Shown: one piece after another, positions 34,359 to 43,901 of the stretch
How positions within the stretch are numbered: position 1 is the stretch's first letter
How the letters are laid out: each line of letters opens with the position of its first letter
Assembly: GCA_002478045.1 (NCBI GenBank)
Contig: DLLT01000027.1
Location: 1-54,602 of the forward strand
Direction of reading: 5' to 3'
DNA from: Porphyromonadaceae bacterium UBA7555
GTDB lineage: Bacteria; Bacteroidota; Bacteroidia; Bacteroidales; Muribaculaceae
DNA length: 54,602 nt
Made by a program: the position numbers and the translations under genes
The notes under the pieces: generated by a model
The model's database searches: none
What the model was told of the DNA's origin: nothing
What the model saw: only the letters and a program-made list of their open reading frames with translations

Positions 34359-34366
34359 TAATTTTG
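34359..34366 (+). promoter_or_regulatory. -7 box of the NERD-helicase gene
   Basis: TAATTTTG lies 34 bases before the ATG at 34401. No TTTG box is seen at -33. It differs from the block shared by the RT and vWA genes. Confidence 0.6.
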
Positions 34367-34400
34367 TAAATTGCGCTTATGCATTTAACCTGTTTTTTTT

Positions 34401-36626
34401 ATGGCTACATTTATTCCTCCAATAGACAAAATTCGGATGCTTAGTACTCCGCCAACGCCCGGCGAGTGGCATCTGCTGCATTTCCTTGAGAATACACTTG
34501 ACGATAGTTTTGAGGTGTATTTCAACCCATATCTCAATGGCGACCGCCCCGATGTTATAATAATGCGTAAAGGGGGTGGTGTTATGATTATTGAGGTTAA
34601 AGATTGGGATTTGGATTTGTATACAATAGACGATAAGAAGCATTGGCATCTTGCTTTCCCCAAAAATGATAAAGAAGCGCGTGCATATATTAAGTCACCG
34701 ATAGAGCAAGCGCTACAGTATAAAAGTAATCTGTACAACCTCCATATAGAAGAATTGCTTGAAATGAAAATTAAGAATTCAAAGATGTGGAGTGTTGTGG
34801 CTTGTGGCGTTTATTTCCATTGTGCATCACATCAACAAGTCATTGATAAATTGGTTTCACCATACGCCCATGAAAAAAGCTATAACAAGTTTATTGAGAA
34901 CATAGCATTACTTGGAAACGATGATCTAAATGAAAAATCGTTTACTGATACCTTGAAGAGGTTTTATGTCGTTTCGAATAGAAGACCCAGTCAGCTTTTT
35001 ACAGATGACCTGTATAACAGTATACATCGTTTGCTCCTACCACCGCTGCACACCCAAAATCAAGGAGTGCCTATCGTAAGATACGATGGGCGATTGAAAC
35101 GTCAGTATCCGACAACTCGGATGTATTCAAAAAAACAGGATGAGCTCATTTATGATGGAGCAAAACGAAAAGAGTGGCGCGTTAAAGGGGTTGTCGGTTC
35201 CGGAAAAACAACAATGCTCGCAGCAAAAGCCGTACAATCATATAAAGAGTTGGTCGGGAATGGAGTAGATAATCCTAAAATACTGATACTCACCTATAAT
35301 ATTACACTTAAGAATTTTATTCACGATAAATTACAGCAAGTATACGAGGATTTCAGTTGGTCTGCCTTTACGATACTTAACTATCATCAATTCATTAAAT
35401 TCCAGTTGAATAATCTCGGGATTGATTTTCGAAGAGGGGAAGGAGAGACCGAAGAACAGTTTTTCGCTCGTTATTTCGACAACTACGGGCTTTTTGCCGA
35501 GCATAGTGAGTCAACGGAGCGATATGATGTAATCTTTATTGATGAAATACAGGATTACAAGCGCGTTTGGATGGATATAATAAAGGACTACTTTCTTTTT
35601 AAGGGCGGCGAATATCCACGTAGCGGATACTACCTTTTGGGTGACGTTAAGCAAAATATATACAACAGAGGTACAGAAGGAAAGGATGTGGCAACCAATG
35701 TACGCGGCGTAAACACGCTTGACACATGTTTTCGTTCGGATATGAAAATTAAGGACCTCGCTCTTGGTTTTCAACGCAAATTTTTCGAGAATAAGTATGA
35801 AATTGATAATACTTTGACGTCTGAACAAGATTCTCTCTTCTTTGGACAGAACTTGCAGCAGGGATATCTTAATTACATTTATCTTCAAGGAGACGATCCC
35901 ATCAAATCGGTATTTAATATTATTGAAGGGAACATAAAGAATCGAGTTAAAGATGTTGCAATTAACGATATAACAGTGCTTGGAGCGGAGATGGGTTTCT
36001 TGCAATTGTTCGAAACGTATTATCGCTATAAAACGGGACGTAGAGCATCAACGATGTTTGAGACATATGAACACATGTATTTGCGTGGCATACGAGGGAA
36101 GGCAAGTATTTGTCCCCCTATATTGCGTGATTCCTTGATGAAACGTATCAGAAGAAACAATGATTGCACTTATGAGAAAGGAGCACGCTATATTGCCGTT
36201 CTATTTGCAGCGTATGAAATGTATCGTATGTTCCCGGATGATTTCAAAATACGTCTTGAAGAAAAATGTAAAGGATATAAGATTACACTTAACGACCTTA
36301 CGGATGTAATAAAACGGTATAAAGAAGATTTTATGACCTTCAGGGATGCGGTGTTCGCCGGTGATTACAAGGATATTCGAGAGAATAAGAAATTCAACTT
36401 TTGGATGAATACGGGAAATATCAAGATCTCTACTATTCACAGCTTTAAGGGGTGGGAAAGCGATACGGTGTTCCTTATTTTACAAAAGCACTTTGATGGA
36501 GACCCCACGTTCAACGAGCTTTTGTATACAGGTATTACTCGAACTCGTTCAAATCTGATAGTGATTAATCTTGGCAACGAAGAGTATCATGAGAATATGA
36601 AGTACTTGATTGACGCATATAAGTGA
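34401..36626 (+). CDS. NERD-domain UvrD-like (SF1) helicase
   Basis: The 741-residue protein begins with a NERD domain (about 20-135) with Asp51 (GDRPDVIIM) and Glu65-x-Lys67 (IIEVKDW), a nuclease-like set. Then comes an SF1 helicase: Walker A GSGKTT (266-271), Walker B IDEIQD (380-385), KISTIHSFKGWE (motif V, about 674-685) and YTGITRTRSNL (motif VI, about 711-721). Such proteins are likely to unwind and cut DNA, and appear in defence islands. The gene is visibly AT-richer than both neighbours and uses more A/T-ending codons, which suggests recent transfer. All key helicase residues appear intact. Confidence 0.87.
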   Translation: MATFIPPIDKIRMLSTPPTPGEWHLLHFLENTLDDSFEVYFNPYLNGDRPDVIIMRKGGGVMIIEVKDWDLDLYTIDDKKHWHLAFPKNDKEARAYIKSPIEQALQYKSNLYNLHIEELLEMKIKNSKMWSVVACGVYFHCASHQQVIDKLVSPYAHEKSYNKFIENIALLGNDDLNEKSFTDTLKRFYVVSNRRPSQLFTDDLYNSIHRLLLPPLHTQNQGVPIVRYDGRLKRQYPTTRMYSKKQDELIYDGAKRKEWRVKGVVGSGKTTMLAAKAVQSYKELVGNGVDNPKILILTYNITLKNFIHDKLQQVYEDFSWSAFTILNYHQFIKFQLNNLGIDFRRGEGETEEQFFARYFDNYGLFAEHSESTERYDVIFIDEIQDYKRVWMDIIKDYFLFKGGEYPRSGYYLLGDVKQNIYNRGTEGKDVATNVRGVNTLDTCFRSDMKIKDLALGFQRKFFENKYEIDNTLTSEQDSLFFGQNLQQGYLNYIYLQGDDPIKSVFNIIEGNIKNRVKDVAINDITVLGAEMGFLQLFETYYRYKTGRRASTMFETYEHMYLRGIRGKASICPPILRDSLMKRIRRNNDCTYEKGARYIAVLFAAYEMYRMFPDDFKIRLEEKCKGYKITLNDLTDVIKRYKEDFMTFRDAVFAGDYKDIRENKKFNFWMNTGNIKISTIHSFKGWESDTVFLILQKHFDGDPTFNELLYTGITRTRSNLIVINLGNEEYHENMKYLIDAYK

Positions 36627-36763
36627 TGCGAGAATGTAGTTCCGTGCCCGATTGAGACGTGTGTGCCGGGGTGTGGCTGCGGCCGCGTCCCGGCATTGCT
36701 TTGGGTCGGATGTCTTGCGTCCCTTGTTTTGAGCTGATGGCGGAATCTTTTTCGTGGCGGGGG

Positions 36764-36796
36764 ATTTACCTTTGGAGGGTTAACGGTATATAAAGG
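36764..36796 (+). promoter_or_regulatory. Promoter/leader block of the vWA gene
   Basis: The block contains a perfect -7 box, TACCTTTG (36767-36774), and ends GGTATATAAAGG. It is the partner of the block at 32244-32276; the 12 bases GGTATATAAAGG are identical and sit 11 bases after the -7 box in both. Confidence 0.7.
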
Positions 36797-36838
36797 TGTA
36801 ATAGAACAAGAATACTCACCTCAAACAATTGGATCAAA

Positions 36839-37615
36839 ATGAACAAGACATTCAGAAAAGTGATGGGCCTCGACAGAAAGGAGTCGGGACCGAAGCAGGA
36901 AAAGGACCTCGAATTTGATGCTACGGCTGTCGCGCGGGCGCGTAAAGATGGCAAGCGCTGTTTCTTCGACCTTATCATCCTGGACGAGAGCGGCTCGATG
37001 TGCACGATATACAAGCAGGCTCTTGACGGCGTCAATGAGACGCTGGACACCATCCGGCAGTCGCAGACCGAGGACGACACGCAGCGCCATTTTGTGTCGC
37101 TGGTGGCTTTTGACAGTAGCCACCTCCGCTTCATCTACAACGGCACTCCGGCCGAGAAAACGAAGAATATCACTACCGAGCAGTATCGCCCCGGGGAGTG
37201 CACGCCGCTGTATGATGCTATGGGTGTGGCCATTAATGATTTGCGCACTCGCGTGGCCGACGAGGATATCGTGATGGTGACCGTAATCACCGATGGCGAG
37301 GAAAATTCGTCGCAGGTGTATACCTCGGCGATGGTCAAGGCGCTCGTGGACGAGTTGCGTCTCAAGGGCTGGACTTTTACCTACCTCGGCGCCAATCAGG
37401 ATGTTGAGGCTGTCGCAACCGATCTCAATATCGACAATTACATGGCCTTCGAAGCCTCGGAGGAGGGTGCACAAGATATGTGGAAGCAAGAATGTAAGAT
37501 GCGTAAACGTTATTATTGCCTTATGGCCGACCTACCCGAAGATGCACTCTACTGCAGCAAATCCAAGCGTGTGCTCGACTACTTCAAAGGTTGGAATGGG
37601 AAAGACGAGAAATGA
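36839..37615 (+). CDS. Stand-alone von Willebrand factor type A domain protein
   Basis: The 258-residue protein is almost all vWA domain (about 38-220). The metal-ion-dependent adhesion site is complete: DxSxS as Asp49, Ser51, Ser53 (LDESGSM), Thr122 (CTPLYDAMG) and Asp152 (VITDGEEN). It has no signal peptide or membrane segment, so it is cytosolic. Such proteins often pair with AAA ATPases or act as scaffolds. None is adjacent; the promoter shared with the reverse transcriptase gene suggests a link to that protein. The C-terminal 40 residues are basic and contain KSKRVLDYFKGW. Confidence 0.88.
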   Translation: MNKTFRKVMGLDRKESGPKQEKDLEFDATAVARARKDGKRCFFDLIILDESGSMCTIYKQALDGVNETLDTIRQSQTEDDTQRHFVSLVAFDSSHLRFIYNGTPAEKTKNITTEQYRPGECTPLYDAMGVAINDLRTRVADEDIVMVTVITDGEENSSQVYTSAMVKALVDELRLKGWTFTYLGANQDVEAVATDLNIDNYMAFEASEEGAQDMWKQECKMRKRYYCLMADLPEDALYCSKSKRVLDYFKGWNGKDEK

Positions 37616-37715
37616 CGTGACGGCCTGAGGCCACGGCGGATGCCGCCCTCGCCGCTCATCCTTTAAGGTATGATATGCGGAACTTGTCCGCATATCTGTT
37701 TCGGCAAAGTGGTTA

Positions 37716-37750
37716 CGCCCCGACGGAATGTCCGCCGGGGCGCAATTTTA
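37716..37750. terminator. Hairpin between convergent vWA and DUF3857 genes
   Basis: Twelve-base arms, CGCCCCGACGGA and TCCGCCGGGGCG (one G-T pair), around ATG, followed by CAATTTTATG. It probably ends transcription from the plus strand. Confidence 0.7.
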
Positions 37751-37766
37751 TGTGTCTTGGGGTGTG

Positions 37767-39926
37767 TTATTTACGGGTGAGGAGTATGGATTTCTCGGTG
37801 GCGGCTGCTGCGCCGTCAAGCATTTCGAGCAACTGCGGCCACAGTTGTAGCGGCACGGTTGGAATTTTGACGCGCCACATACTCATAATCTTGATGTCGC
37901 CTTCGGCGGTGACTGCGGCTTGTACTGCAAATTGGCCTATGGGCTTGTTGACGTTGGCCGCGAAGTCACGCAGCGAGGTCTCGTCTACTGTGTATCCTTC
38001 GGGAATGTGGATGGTGACTGTGCGCGAGAATTGGCGTGCCGTGGGCATCATTGCGTCCACCAGCGGCGTGCGCTCGGGTCCGGTGACCTTATCGAAGCGT
38101 CCTATGAGCTTGCCTGCATGGAGGCTCAGATCGGCGCCTAAGGGCGAGACGATGTCCGAAAGGTGGCACTCGGTTTCCACTTCGAGCCCTTTTGAGCCGG
38201 GAAGGATGCCGCGGTCCGAAATCTTGTAGGATAATACCGAATCGGGCTGAGTGCCCAAGATAAATGCGCGTTCCTTGGACACGATGCCGCGTACTTCGTT
38301 TTCGCGCTCCACGGCGTCATATTCTTTGTCTACATATTTCTTGCTGATGCCGAGATATTCTTCGACATTGGCGATCCACTCGTTGGCGTTGGTGAGTTTG
38401 CCCGCCATTTCCTTGCATCCGCCGGTATAGGTTGCTGTCCCCTTGGCGGTGGCCGTACCCATGTCCGGGTCGAGGTCTATGGTGGCGTTAGATATGATGC
38501 GGTTGCCGATATGCTTAAGGTCTTTTATGGTAAATTCGGTGAGTAATGTACGCCTATTGATGTTATTGCGCGGACCTACAAAGGCGTATCCTTTCTCGCC
38601 CTGGTATGCAGCGGGGGCTTCGCCGGGCATGTAGCACATCTGCGGTTTGGCGAAGTATACGCTGTCGCCCACGAGGTTTACAAACGAGAAGTCGTACCAT
38701 GCCGAGGGCTCGGCGGTAGGGACGTCGTTGCGCGGATTGATTACGCCTATGCCTACCGAGCCTTCATCGTATGCTTTCAGTTTGTCCAAGCAGTCAACCA
38801 TATACAACGTTTTCCACATTCCGTAGTAGTTGGGCGTATCGTCGTCATCATCGATGGCATCGCTGTATTGCAGCGCCAGCCACATCACGTCCACGATTTG
38901 ACGTTGGGTCATGCCCGGGTGGGCTTTGATATAGTTTTTAGCAATCTTGACGGCCTTGCCCGGCAGCGAGGACTCGTATTCGGCATCGTGCAGCACTTCG
39001 CCCACTTCGCGATAGTACTTGCCGGGCAGGATGTTGGTGTAAAATCCGGCGTTGCGCGAGGATGGAGCGTGGTATCCGGAGGATGAGTTGTTGAGTGTCT
39101 GCAGGCGTATGAACGGCAACTGGCGCGTAGGTATTACGTACAGGGTGAAGTCTACGCCGGGGACGTTGATTACGTGTGTTTCGGCGCAATAGTTGTCGTC
39201 CTTATCGCGTGTAACGTTGAGCGTGGGTGCGCCGTTGTAGGTGCGGTATTCGGTGGTGAGATACGGGGACATCTTCATTGACACTACGCGGTTCAGTATC
39301 GGATAGCGGTCGTAGAATTTGATGTCTATAGGGTCGAGGCTGAATTCCTCGGCCATTTCTTCGTCATAGAAGAAGTATTCGAGAATATCGCCCACGGCCA
39401 GCCCCGGTATTGCAATCTTGTACTTGCGTTCCTTGTCTGCCTTTTTGCCATGTGCCACTTCTATGGCATTGTCCGGAACGTCGATTTCGACAACCGAGCC
39501 GTCGGGTTTGTGTATACGTGCGCCAAAGACGTCCTTGGCTTCGTAAAGCAGCAATCCGCGATATTTGATGTTTTCTTTGACGCCGAATTCGGTATCACCA
39601 TAGTCCTCTACAGCCTTTTGGTCCAATAGTTTGACCATAGTGCGGCGTAGGTGACGGCGTATTGTGCGGTTGGTGCGTCCGGATGCTTTGTATATTGTGT
39701 TTTGAATCTGTTGCTTGGTGCTTATTTGGTCAAGTCGCATCATTATTACGGCCGAAGACTTTTCTGCGATGCTGTCCGGTATGGGCATATCTGCGCGGAA
39801 TAGGGTGTCAGCTTCGCTCCAGATACGCTTGGCTGTCTGTCGGTACAATTTGGCGTCAATGCCGGCGTATGCCGTGGCGGCGGCCAATAGGGCTAATGAT
39901 AGTAGTAGGTGGCGTAACGGTCTCAT
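37767..39926 (-). CDS. Exported DUF3857-type transglutaminase-related protein
   Basis: The 719-residue protein has a signal peptide (about 1-22, LLLSLALLAAATAYAG) and the DUF3857 layout: a beta-rich N-terminal domain (about 95-330, with YLTTEYRTYNG), a transglutaminase-like region (about 330-450) and a beta-rich C-terminus. I do not see an intact Cys-His-Asp triad in the middle part, so it may be non-catalytic. It follows the transglutaminase gene at 40017 on the same strand after 90 bases and is probably co-transcribed. Envelope location is inferred; substrate unknown. Confidence 0.75.
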   Translation of the reverse strand: MRPLRHLLLSLALLAAATAYAGIDAKLYRQTAKRIWSEADTLFRADMPIPDSIAEKSSAVIMMRLDQISTKQQIQNTIYKASGRTNRTIRRHLRRTMVKLLDQKAVEDYGDTEFGVKENIKYRGLLLYEAKDVFGARIHKPDGSVVEIDVPDNAIEVAHGKKADKERKYKIAIPGLAVGDILEYFFYDEEMAEEFSLDPIDIKFYDRYPILNRVVSMKMSPYLTTEYRTYNGAPTLNVTRDKDDNYCAETHVINVPGVDFTLYVIPTRQLPFIRLQTLNNSSSGYHAPSSRNAGFYTNILPGKYYREVGEVLHDAEYESSLPGKAVKIAKNYIKAHPGMTQRQIVDVMWLALQYSDAIDDDDDTPNYYGMWKTLYMVDCLDKLKAYDEGSVGIGVINPRNDVPTAEPSAWYDFSFVNLVGDSVYFAKPQMCYMPGEAPAAYQGEKGYAFVGPRNNINRRTLLTEFTIKDLKHIGNRIISNATIDLDPDMGTATAKGTATYTGGCKEMAGKLTNANEWIANVEEYLGISKKYVDKEYDAVERENEVRGIVSKERAFILGTQPDSVLSYKISDRGILPGSKGLEVETECHLSDIVSPLGADLSLHAGKLIGRFDKVTGPERTPLVDAMMPTARQFSRTVTIHIPEGYTVDETSLRDFAANVNKPIGQFAVQAAVTAEGDIKIMSMWRVKIPTVPLQLWPQLLEMLDGAAAATEKSILLTRK

Positions 39927-40016
39927 AATGAGTTTGGTCTTTGGGGAATAGATGGTATGTTTTGTCGGTTAAAGGACTGATGTTATCGGTCAGTCGTATG
40001 TCGGCCACCGGGAAGG

Positions 40017-41867
40017 TCATTGTGCGGCGGCGCGACTTAGCGAAAGAGGTGTGGTCATGATGCGGCGGGCCTTGCGTGTGGCTTTGTTCCATTCGTCCAT
40101 ATCTGCGCGGCGTATATATGGCGTCTTCCATTTGAATGAGGCTCGGCATCGGGCTTTGCCGTTGTCGTGGACGTACTCCACGCGTAGGTCGTACCAGCGT
40201 GTCGACATCTCGGAGGGAGCGGCGTACTCGGCTGCATATCCTTCGGGGATGTCGATTGTGATATCGGCTGCAGCGTCATCGGTCATCGGAATCTTGGCAT
40301 CGTAGCGTCTCTTGGGCAGGTCAAATAGCGGGAGCGCGATGCTGCGTAATGGCGATACGTTGATGTACAGCTTGGTGCCGCCGGCTCCGGAGATGACAGC
40401 TCCATCGTCGGCGTACGCCGCTTGGATGCCTATGATTGCGCCATCGTCGCTATGCATAGGTCTGAGGCTGTCGAGGTGGCAACTGCGGCTGCCTCCGGAG
40501 AGAATGTCTTCCATGTATATGTCTCGGCGCGAAGCCTGCACGGCATCGGCTATGGAGGACAACAATAGAATACTGCTGCCAGAGGCGGACATTGTCAAAT
40601 GCCCGCGCATGGTGCGCATATCATCGTCTACAGCCGCCGTACCGCTGAGTGTGGTAGCTCCGTGCGACTTCGGATCATCGGGTACGCGAAGCAGCATCCC
40701 GTCCTGCCCGTTTTCGATAAGGGCTTGCGCTCCGATTATGGACTCGGGTATAAAGCCGTCGGGGGCATTACGTACTGTCCCGTCAAGATAGATAACAGTA
40801 TCCGGCAGTATTGCCGCTGCAATCATATGGTTGCCGCAGCCCAGCGACGGCATCGCGTCCCAATCGCCGATGACATCGTCGCGTGTGCCTATCCATACCA
40901 TACGCCCGTCAATGCCTACGGCGCGTAGCATGGCGCGCATCAGACATGCGCTTCCTTTGCAATCGCCATAGCGTTTGGCCAGAACGTCGTCAGGCAGGTC
41001 GGGGCTGAATGCGTATTTGCCATTCTCAATGGCTACGTATCGTATATTACGGCGCACCCACCGAGCGATAGTGTCGATTTTGGCCTTGATTTCGTTGTCC
41101 GGGATATCGGCTGTCAATTGCCGTGCCAGGTCGGCGGCCGCGGGCGCATTGTCTATGTCGGGGTCAACCAGCGAGTGCAGATAGCGGTACAAATCGTGCC
41201 AATTGCCGACCATGCCGGAGACGGCCAGTACCGGGGCCACGGCCAGGGATGACGGAATGTATTTTTCGTTCGTAAATGCGGGAATGTCCTTGGCTGCCAG
41301 TGTGTAAGTCTTGCCACCTTTGTCTGTGACGGTGCTGTCCAGGTGTGCCGTTGCGGGCAGGCGTAGTGCCGTTACGGACATCTGAGATGCCAATGCCGGC
41401 GGTATCTCAATGGTCCAGCGTCCTTCGCGCACCGGGACATTGGGCGCGATGATGACTTTGGTTAATTGCATCGGGTCTTTGAATGTGCGCTTGACTGCGG
41501 CCTCGATGGTCTTGCCTGCACGGATTTTCAGCGGCAGTACGCATACGCGAGATCCGCTGTGAAACAGGTCGTCGTCCTCCCATGCTCGGTATATCGGGGT
41601 CGCTCCGGGCGCTTTGGCTCGGTCGATGGAGATGCTTTCGTCGTAGAATGTAGCCCAGATGCCGGTGGCATCGGCACGTGTGGCGGTGTAGGTGCGCTTT
41701 TCTTCGGCACGTACGCGTGTCGCAGCTGCGCTGCCATCGGCTTCGATGGTATATACGGCTTCCAATTTGGTGATAATGATATTGTTTTCGGGTACGGCGG
41801 CGTGTGTCGCCGTGGTAAAGGCGATGCCGATACAGGTGATGATGAAGCGAAGTGTTGCGACATTCAT
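40017..41867 (-). CDS. Exported transglutaminase-like protein (DUF3857 family relative)
   Basis: The start at 41867 gives a 616-residue protein with a signal peptide (MNVATLRFIITCIGIAFTTA...). The promoter -7 box at 41895-41902 lies inside the longer upstream frame, so that longer start is not right. The transglutaminase core has the Cys in RYGDCKGSACLM, His in LGCGNHMIAA and Asp in VIYLDGT, an apparently complete triad. The N- and C-terminal parts are beta-rich. Related proteins may cross-link or cleave peptides in the periplasm; the exact reaction is not known. It is the first gene of a two-gene operon with the DUF3857 protein. Confidence 0.8.
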   Translation of the reverse strand: MNVATLRFIITCIGIAFTTATHAAVPENNIIITKLEAVYTIEADGSAAATRVRAEEKRTYTATRADATGIWATFYDESISIDRAKAPGATPIYRAWEDDDLFHSGSRVCVLPLKIRAGKTIEAAVKRTFKDPMQLTKVIIAPNVPVREGRWTIEIPPALASQMSVTALRLPATAHLDSTVTDKGGKTYTLAAKDIPAFTNEKYIPSSLAVAPVLAVSGMVGNWHDLYRYLHSLVDPDIDNAPAAADLARQLTADIPDNEIKAKIDTIARWVRRNIRYVAIENGKYAFSPDLPDDVLAKRYGDCKGSACLMRAMLRAVGIDGRMVWIGTRDDVIGDWDAMPSLGCGNHMIAAAILPDTVIYLDGTVRNAPDGFIPESIIGAQALIENGQDGMLLRVPDDPKSHGATTLSGTAAVDDDMRTMRGHLTMSASGSSILLLSSIADAVQASRRDIYMEDILSGGSRSCHLDSLRPMHSDDGAIIGIQAAYADDGAVISGAGGTKLYINVSPLRSIALPLFDLPKRRYDAKIPMTDDAAADITIDIPEGYAAEYAAPSEMSTRWYDLRVEYVHDNGKARCRASFKWKTPYIRRADMDEWNKATRKARRIMTTPLSLSRAAAQ

Positions 41868-41894
41868 GGTTGAGGGTATAGGGTTGTGATAGGG

Positions 41895-41926
41895 CAAAGA
41901 TACGTGTTTATTTTGGCCTTGGCAAT
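41895..41926 (-). promoter_or_regulatory. Promoter of the transglutaminase operon
   Basis: The minus strand reads ATTG (41923-41926), 20 bases, then TATCTTTG (41895-41902). It fixes the gene start at 41867. Confidence 0.75.
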
Positions 41927-42043
41927 ATACAGCCAAAAAAATGAGAAGATTAGTGAGAAAAATGCAGCGAGCTATTGGCACCATAGGAAGTGGTATTACA
42001 AGCAGATGCTATGCAAAAGGTGGTTAGTACCGGAAAAAAGTGG

Positions 42044-42051
42044 TAAATTTG
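42044..42051 (+). promoter_or_regulatory. -7-like box directly before the LTA-synthase-like start
   Basis: TAAATTTG ends only 4 bases before the ATG at 42056. If used, the mRNA would be almost leaderless, or translation would begin at the Met at 42074. No TTTG lies at -33. Confidence 0.45.
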
Positions 42052-42055
42052 CGGT

Positions 42056-43897
42056 ATGAAACAACGAATCCGGATGTTTTTGGCCGTATGGGCGGCGATA
42101 TTGCTTGTGATGGCTGTGGCTCATCCGATATGGATGGCCGTCGAGCCTCAATACACGTGGGCCGATATGGCTCAGGCCCCGGCGGTGCTGTGGCACGGCT
42201 TGGGCATGGACTTGTCGATGTCGGCATATCTCGTGGCGCCGGTGCTGCTGCTGACAGTGGTCTCGATATGGGTCGTACGGCCGTGGATGTCCGCGGCGCT
42301 GCGCATCTACCTTTGGACTGTTTCGGCGATTATCGCCGTGGGCTATGTACTCGATGCGGTACTGTATCCCTACTGGGGCTTCCGCTTGGACGTAACGCCG
42401 TGGTTCTATTTCGTGACTTCCCCGTCCTCGGCTATGGCCAGTCTGCCGTGGTATGCCGAGGTGGGCGTGTTGGCGCTGATGGCTGTATTGACCTTGGCGA
42501 TAGGACTTTGGATGCGTCTTGTGGTGCGCCGTTTCGGGTTGCCTGAGCAGCTGTGCCGCCCCTTGCGCCGTCGTATATGGATGACGGCAGTGTGGCTGGC
42601 TGTATGCGGCGCTATGATTATACCCATACGCGGCGGCGTCACCGTGTCTACGATGTCGCCGGGTCGCGCGTTTTTCAGCCAAGATCTGCGCCTGAACCAT
42701 GCCGCCGTCAATCCCTTGTTCAGCTTCTTGTACTCGCTCAGCCATACGGACGACCTCGCCAACCAATTCCGATATATGGATGCGAATGTGGCTGCGGCCG
42801 AAGTCGATGCGCTGTATCATCGCCCTGCGGTGTCTGCCGACAGTGTAGCGCCGGCCTATGGTCTGTCGCTGAAAGTGACTCGTCCTGATGTGTATATCAT
42901 TGTCCTCGAAAGTTTTTCGGCCGAGCTGATGCCGAGCCTCGGCGGCCGGGACGTGGCCGTCAATCTGGACAGTATCGCACACGCGGGCGCGTTGTGGACG
43001 CGCTTCTATGCCGAGAGTTTCCGTACCGACCGGGCTCTTACCACCATACTGGGCGGCTATCCGGCCCAGCCTTCGACGTCGCTGCTGAGGTATATCAACA
43101 AGTTTGACAAGATGCCTACGCTGTCTACGGTTCTGGCTGCCAACGGATACCGCACAGCCTATTACTATGGTGGTGACTTGGATTTCACTAATCTCAGGGC
43201 GTATCTGCGTGCCACGGGCTATGCCCGATTGGTGGGCGATACCGATTTTCCTGTGGGCGAGCGCCTGAGCAAATGGGGCGTACACGACGGCCCGGTCTTT
43301 GACCGGGCGTTGAGCGACATTTCGAACCGTAAGGATAAGTCGCCGACGCTGACGGTGATACAGACATCGAGCAGCCACGAGCCATTTGATGTTCCCTTCG
43401 GGCGCTTCGCGCATGACAAGCGCCTGAATGCTTTCTCGTACGCCGACGACTGCCTCGGACGTTTTGTACGCGGATTGCGTGCCTCTGCCGCATGGGAGCG
43501 TGCCTTGGTGGTGATAGTCCCCGATCACTGGGGCGCGTGGCCGCAGGGCTTGGAGGACCGTATGCGTCGTCATCATATACCGCTGGTAATGACGGGCGGA
43601 GCATTGGCCGGGACGCCGGTGATTGTTGACAAAATAGGCAGCCAAAGCGGCATAGCCCCCACCATTCTTGCGCTGATGGGCATTCGGGATGCACTTCCTT
43701 TCGGACGTGACTTGTTGGATACGCGCACTGCCGGCTTCGGCTATGTCTCCGAGCCGTCGTGGTTCGGCCTTGTCACCGACCGCGGCCTCTCGGCCGTGAG
43801 CACTGACACCGGAGCGACATTGGAGGGCGACAGCGCGGATGTGCGTGCAGCCAAAGCGCTGGTACAGAGTATATATACCGACCTATCCAAGCGATGA
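42056..43897 (+). CDS. LTA synthase-like membrane phosphoglycerol transferase (sulfatase fold)
   Basis: The 613-residue protein has about five N-terminal membrane helices (about 8-25, 55-75, 85-105, 135-155, 178-198) and then a periplasmic sulfatase/alkaline phosphatase fold. Catalytic and metal-site motifs are visible: YIIVLESFSAE (metal Glu), FRTDRALTTILGG (nucleophile Thr region), QTSSSHEPFD and VIVPDHWGAWP (Asp and His). Family members transfer phosphoglycerol or phosphoethanolamine to envelope glycans or lipid A. The PAP2 gene starts 4 bases after its stop, so the pair probably works on the same lipid-linked substrate. Confidence 0.9.
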   Translation: MKQRIRMFLAVWAAILLVMAVAHPIWMAVEPQYTWADMAQAPAVLWHGLGMDLSMSAYLVAPVLLLTVVSIWVVRPWMSAALRIYLWTVSAIIAVGYVLDAVLYPYWGFRLDVTPWFYFVTSPSSAMASLPWYAEVGVLALMAVLTLAIGLWMRLVVRRFGLPEQLCRPLRRRIWMTAVWLAVCGAMIIPIRGGVTVSTMSPGRAFFSQDLRLNHAAVNPLFSFLYSLSHTDDLANQFRYMDANVAAAEVDALYHRPAVSADSVAPAYGLSLKVTRPDVYIIVLESFSAELMPSLGGRDVAVNLDSIAHAGALWTRFYAESFRTDRALTTILGGYPAQPSTSLLRYINKFDKMPTLSTVLAANGYRTAYYYGGDLDFTNLRAYLRATGYARLVGDTDFPVGERLSKWGVHDGPVFDRALSDISNRKDKSPTLTVIQTSSSHEPFDVPFGRFAHDKRLNAFSYADDCLGRFVRGLRASAAWERALVVIVPDHWGAWPQGLEDRMRRHHIPLVMTGGALAGTPVIVDKIGSQSGIAPTILALMGIRDALPFGRDLLDTRTAGFGYVSEPSWFGLVTDRGLSAVSTDTGATLEGDSADVRAAKALVQSIYTDLSKR

Positions 43898-43901
43898 AAA
43901 C

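Noticed and set aside
41996..43645. 549-residue open frame antisense to the LTA-synthase-like gene
   Set aside because: Arg/His/Gln-rich low-quality sequence opposite a well-supported gene.
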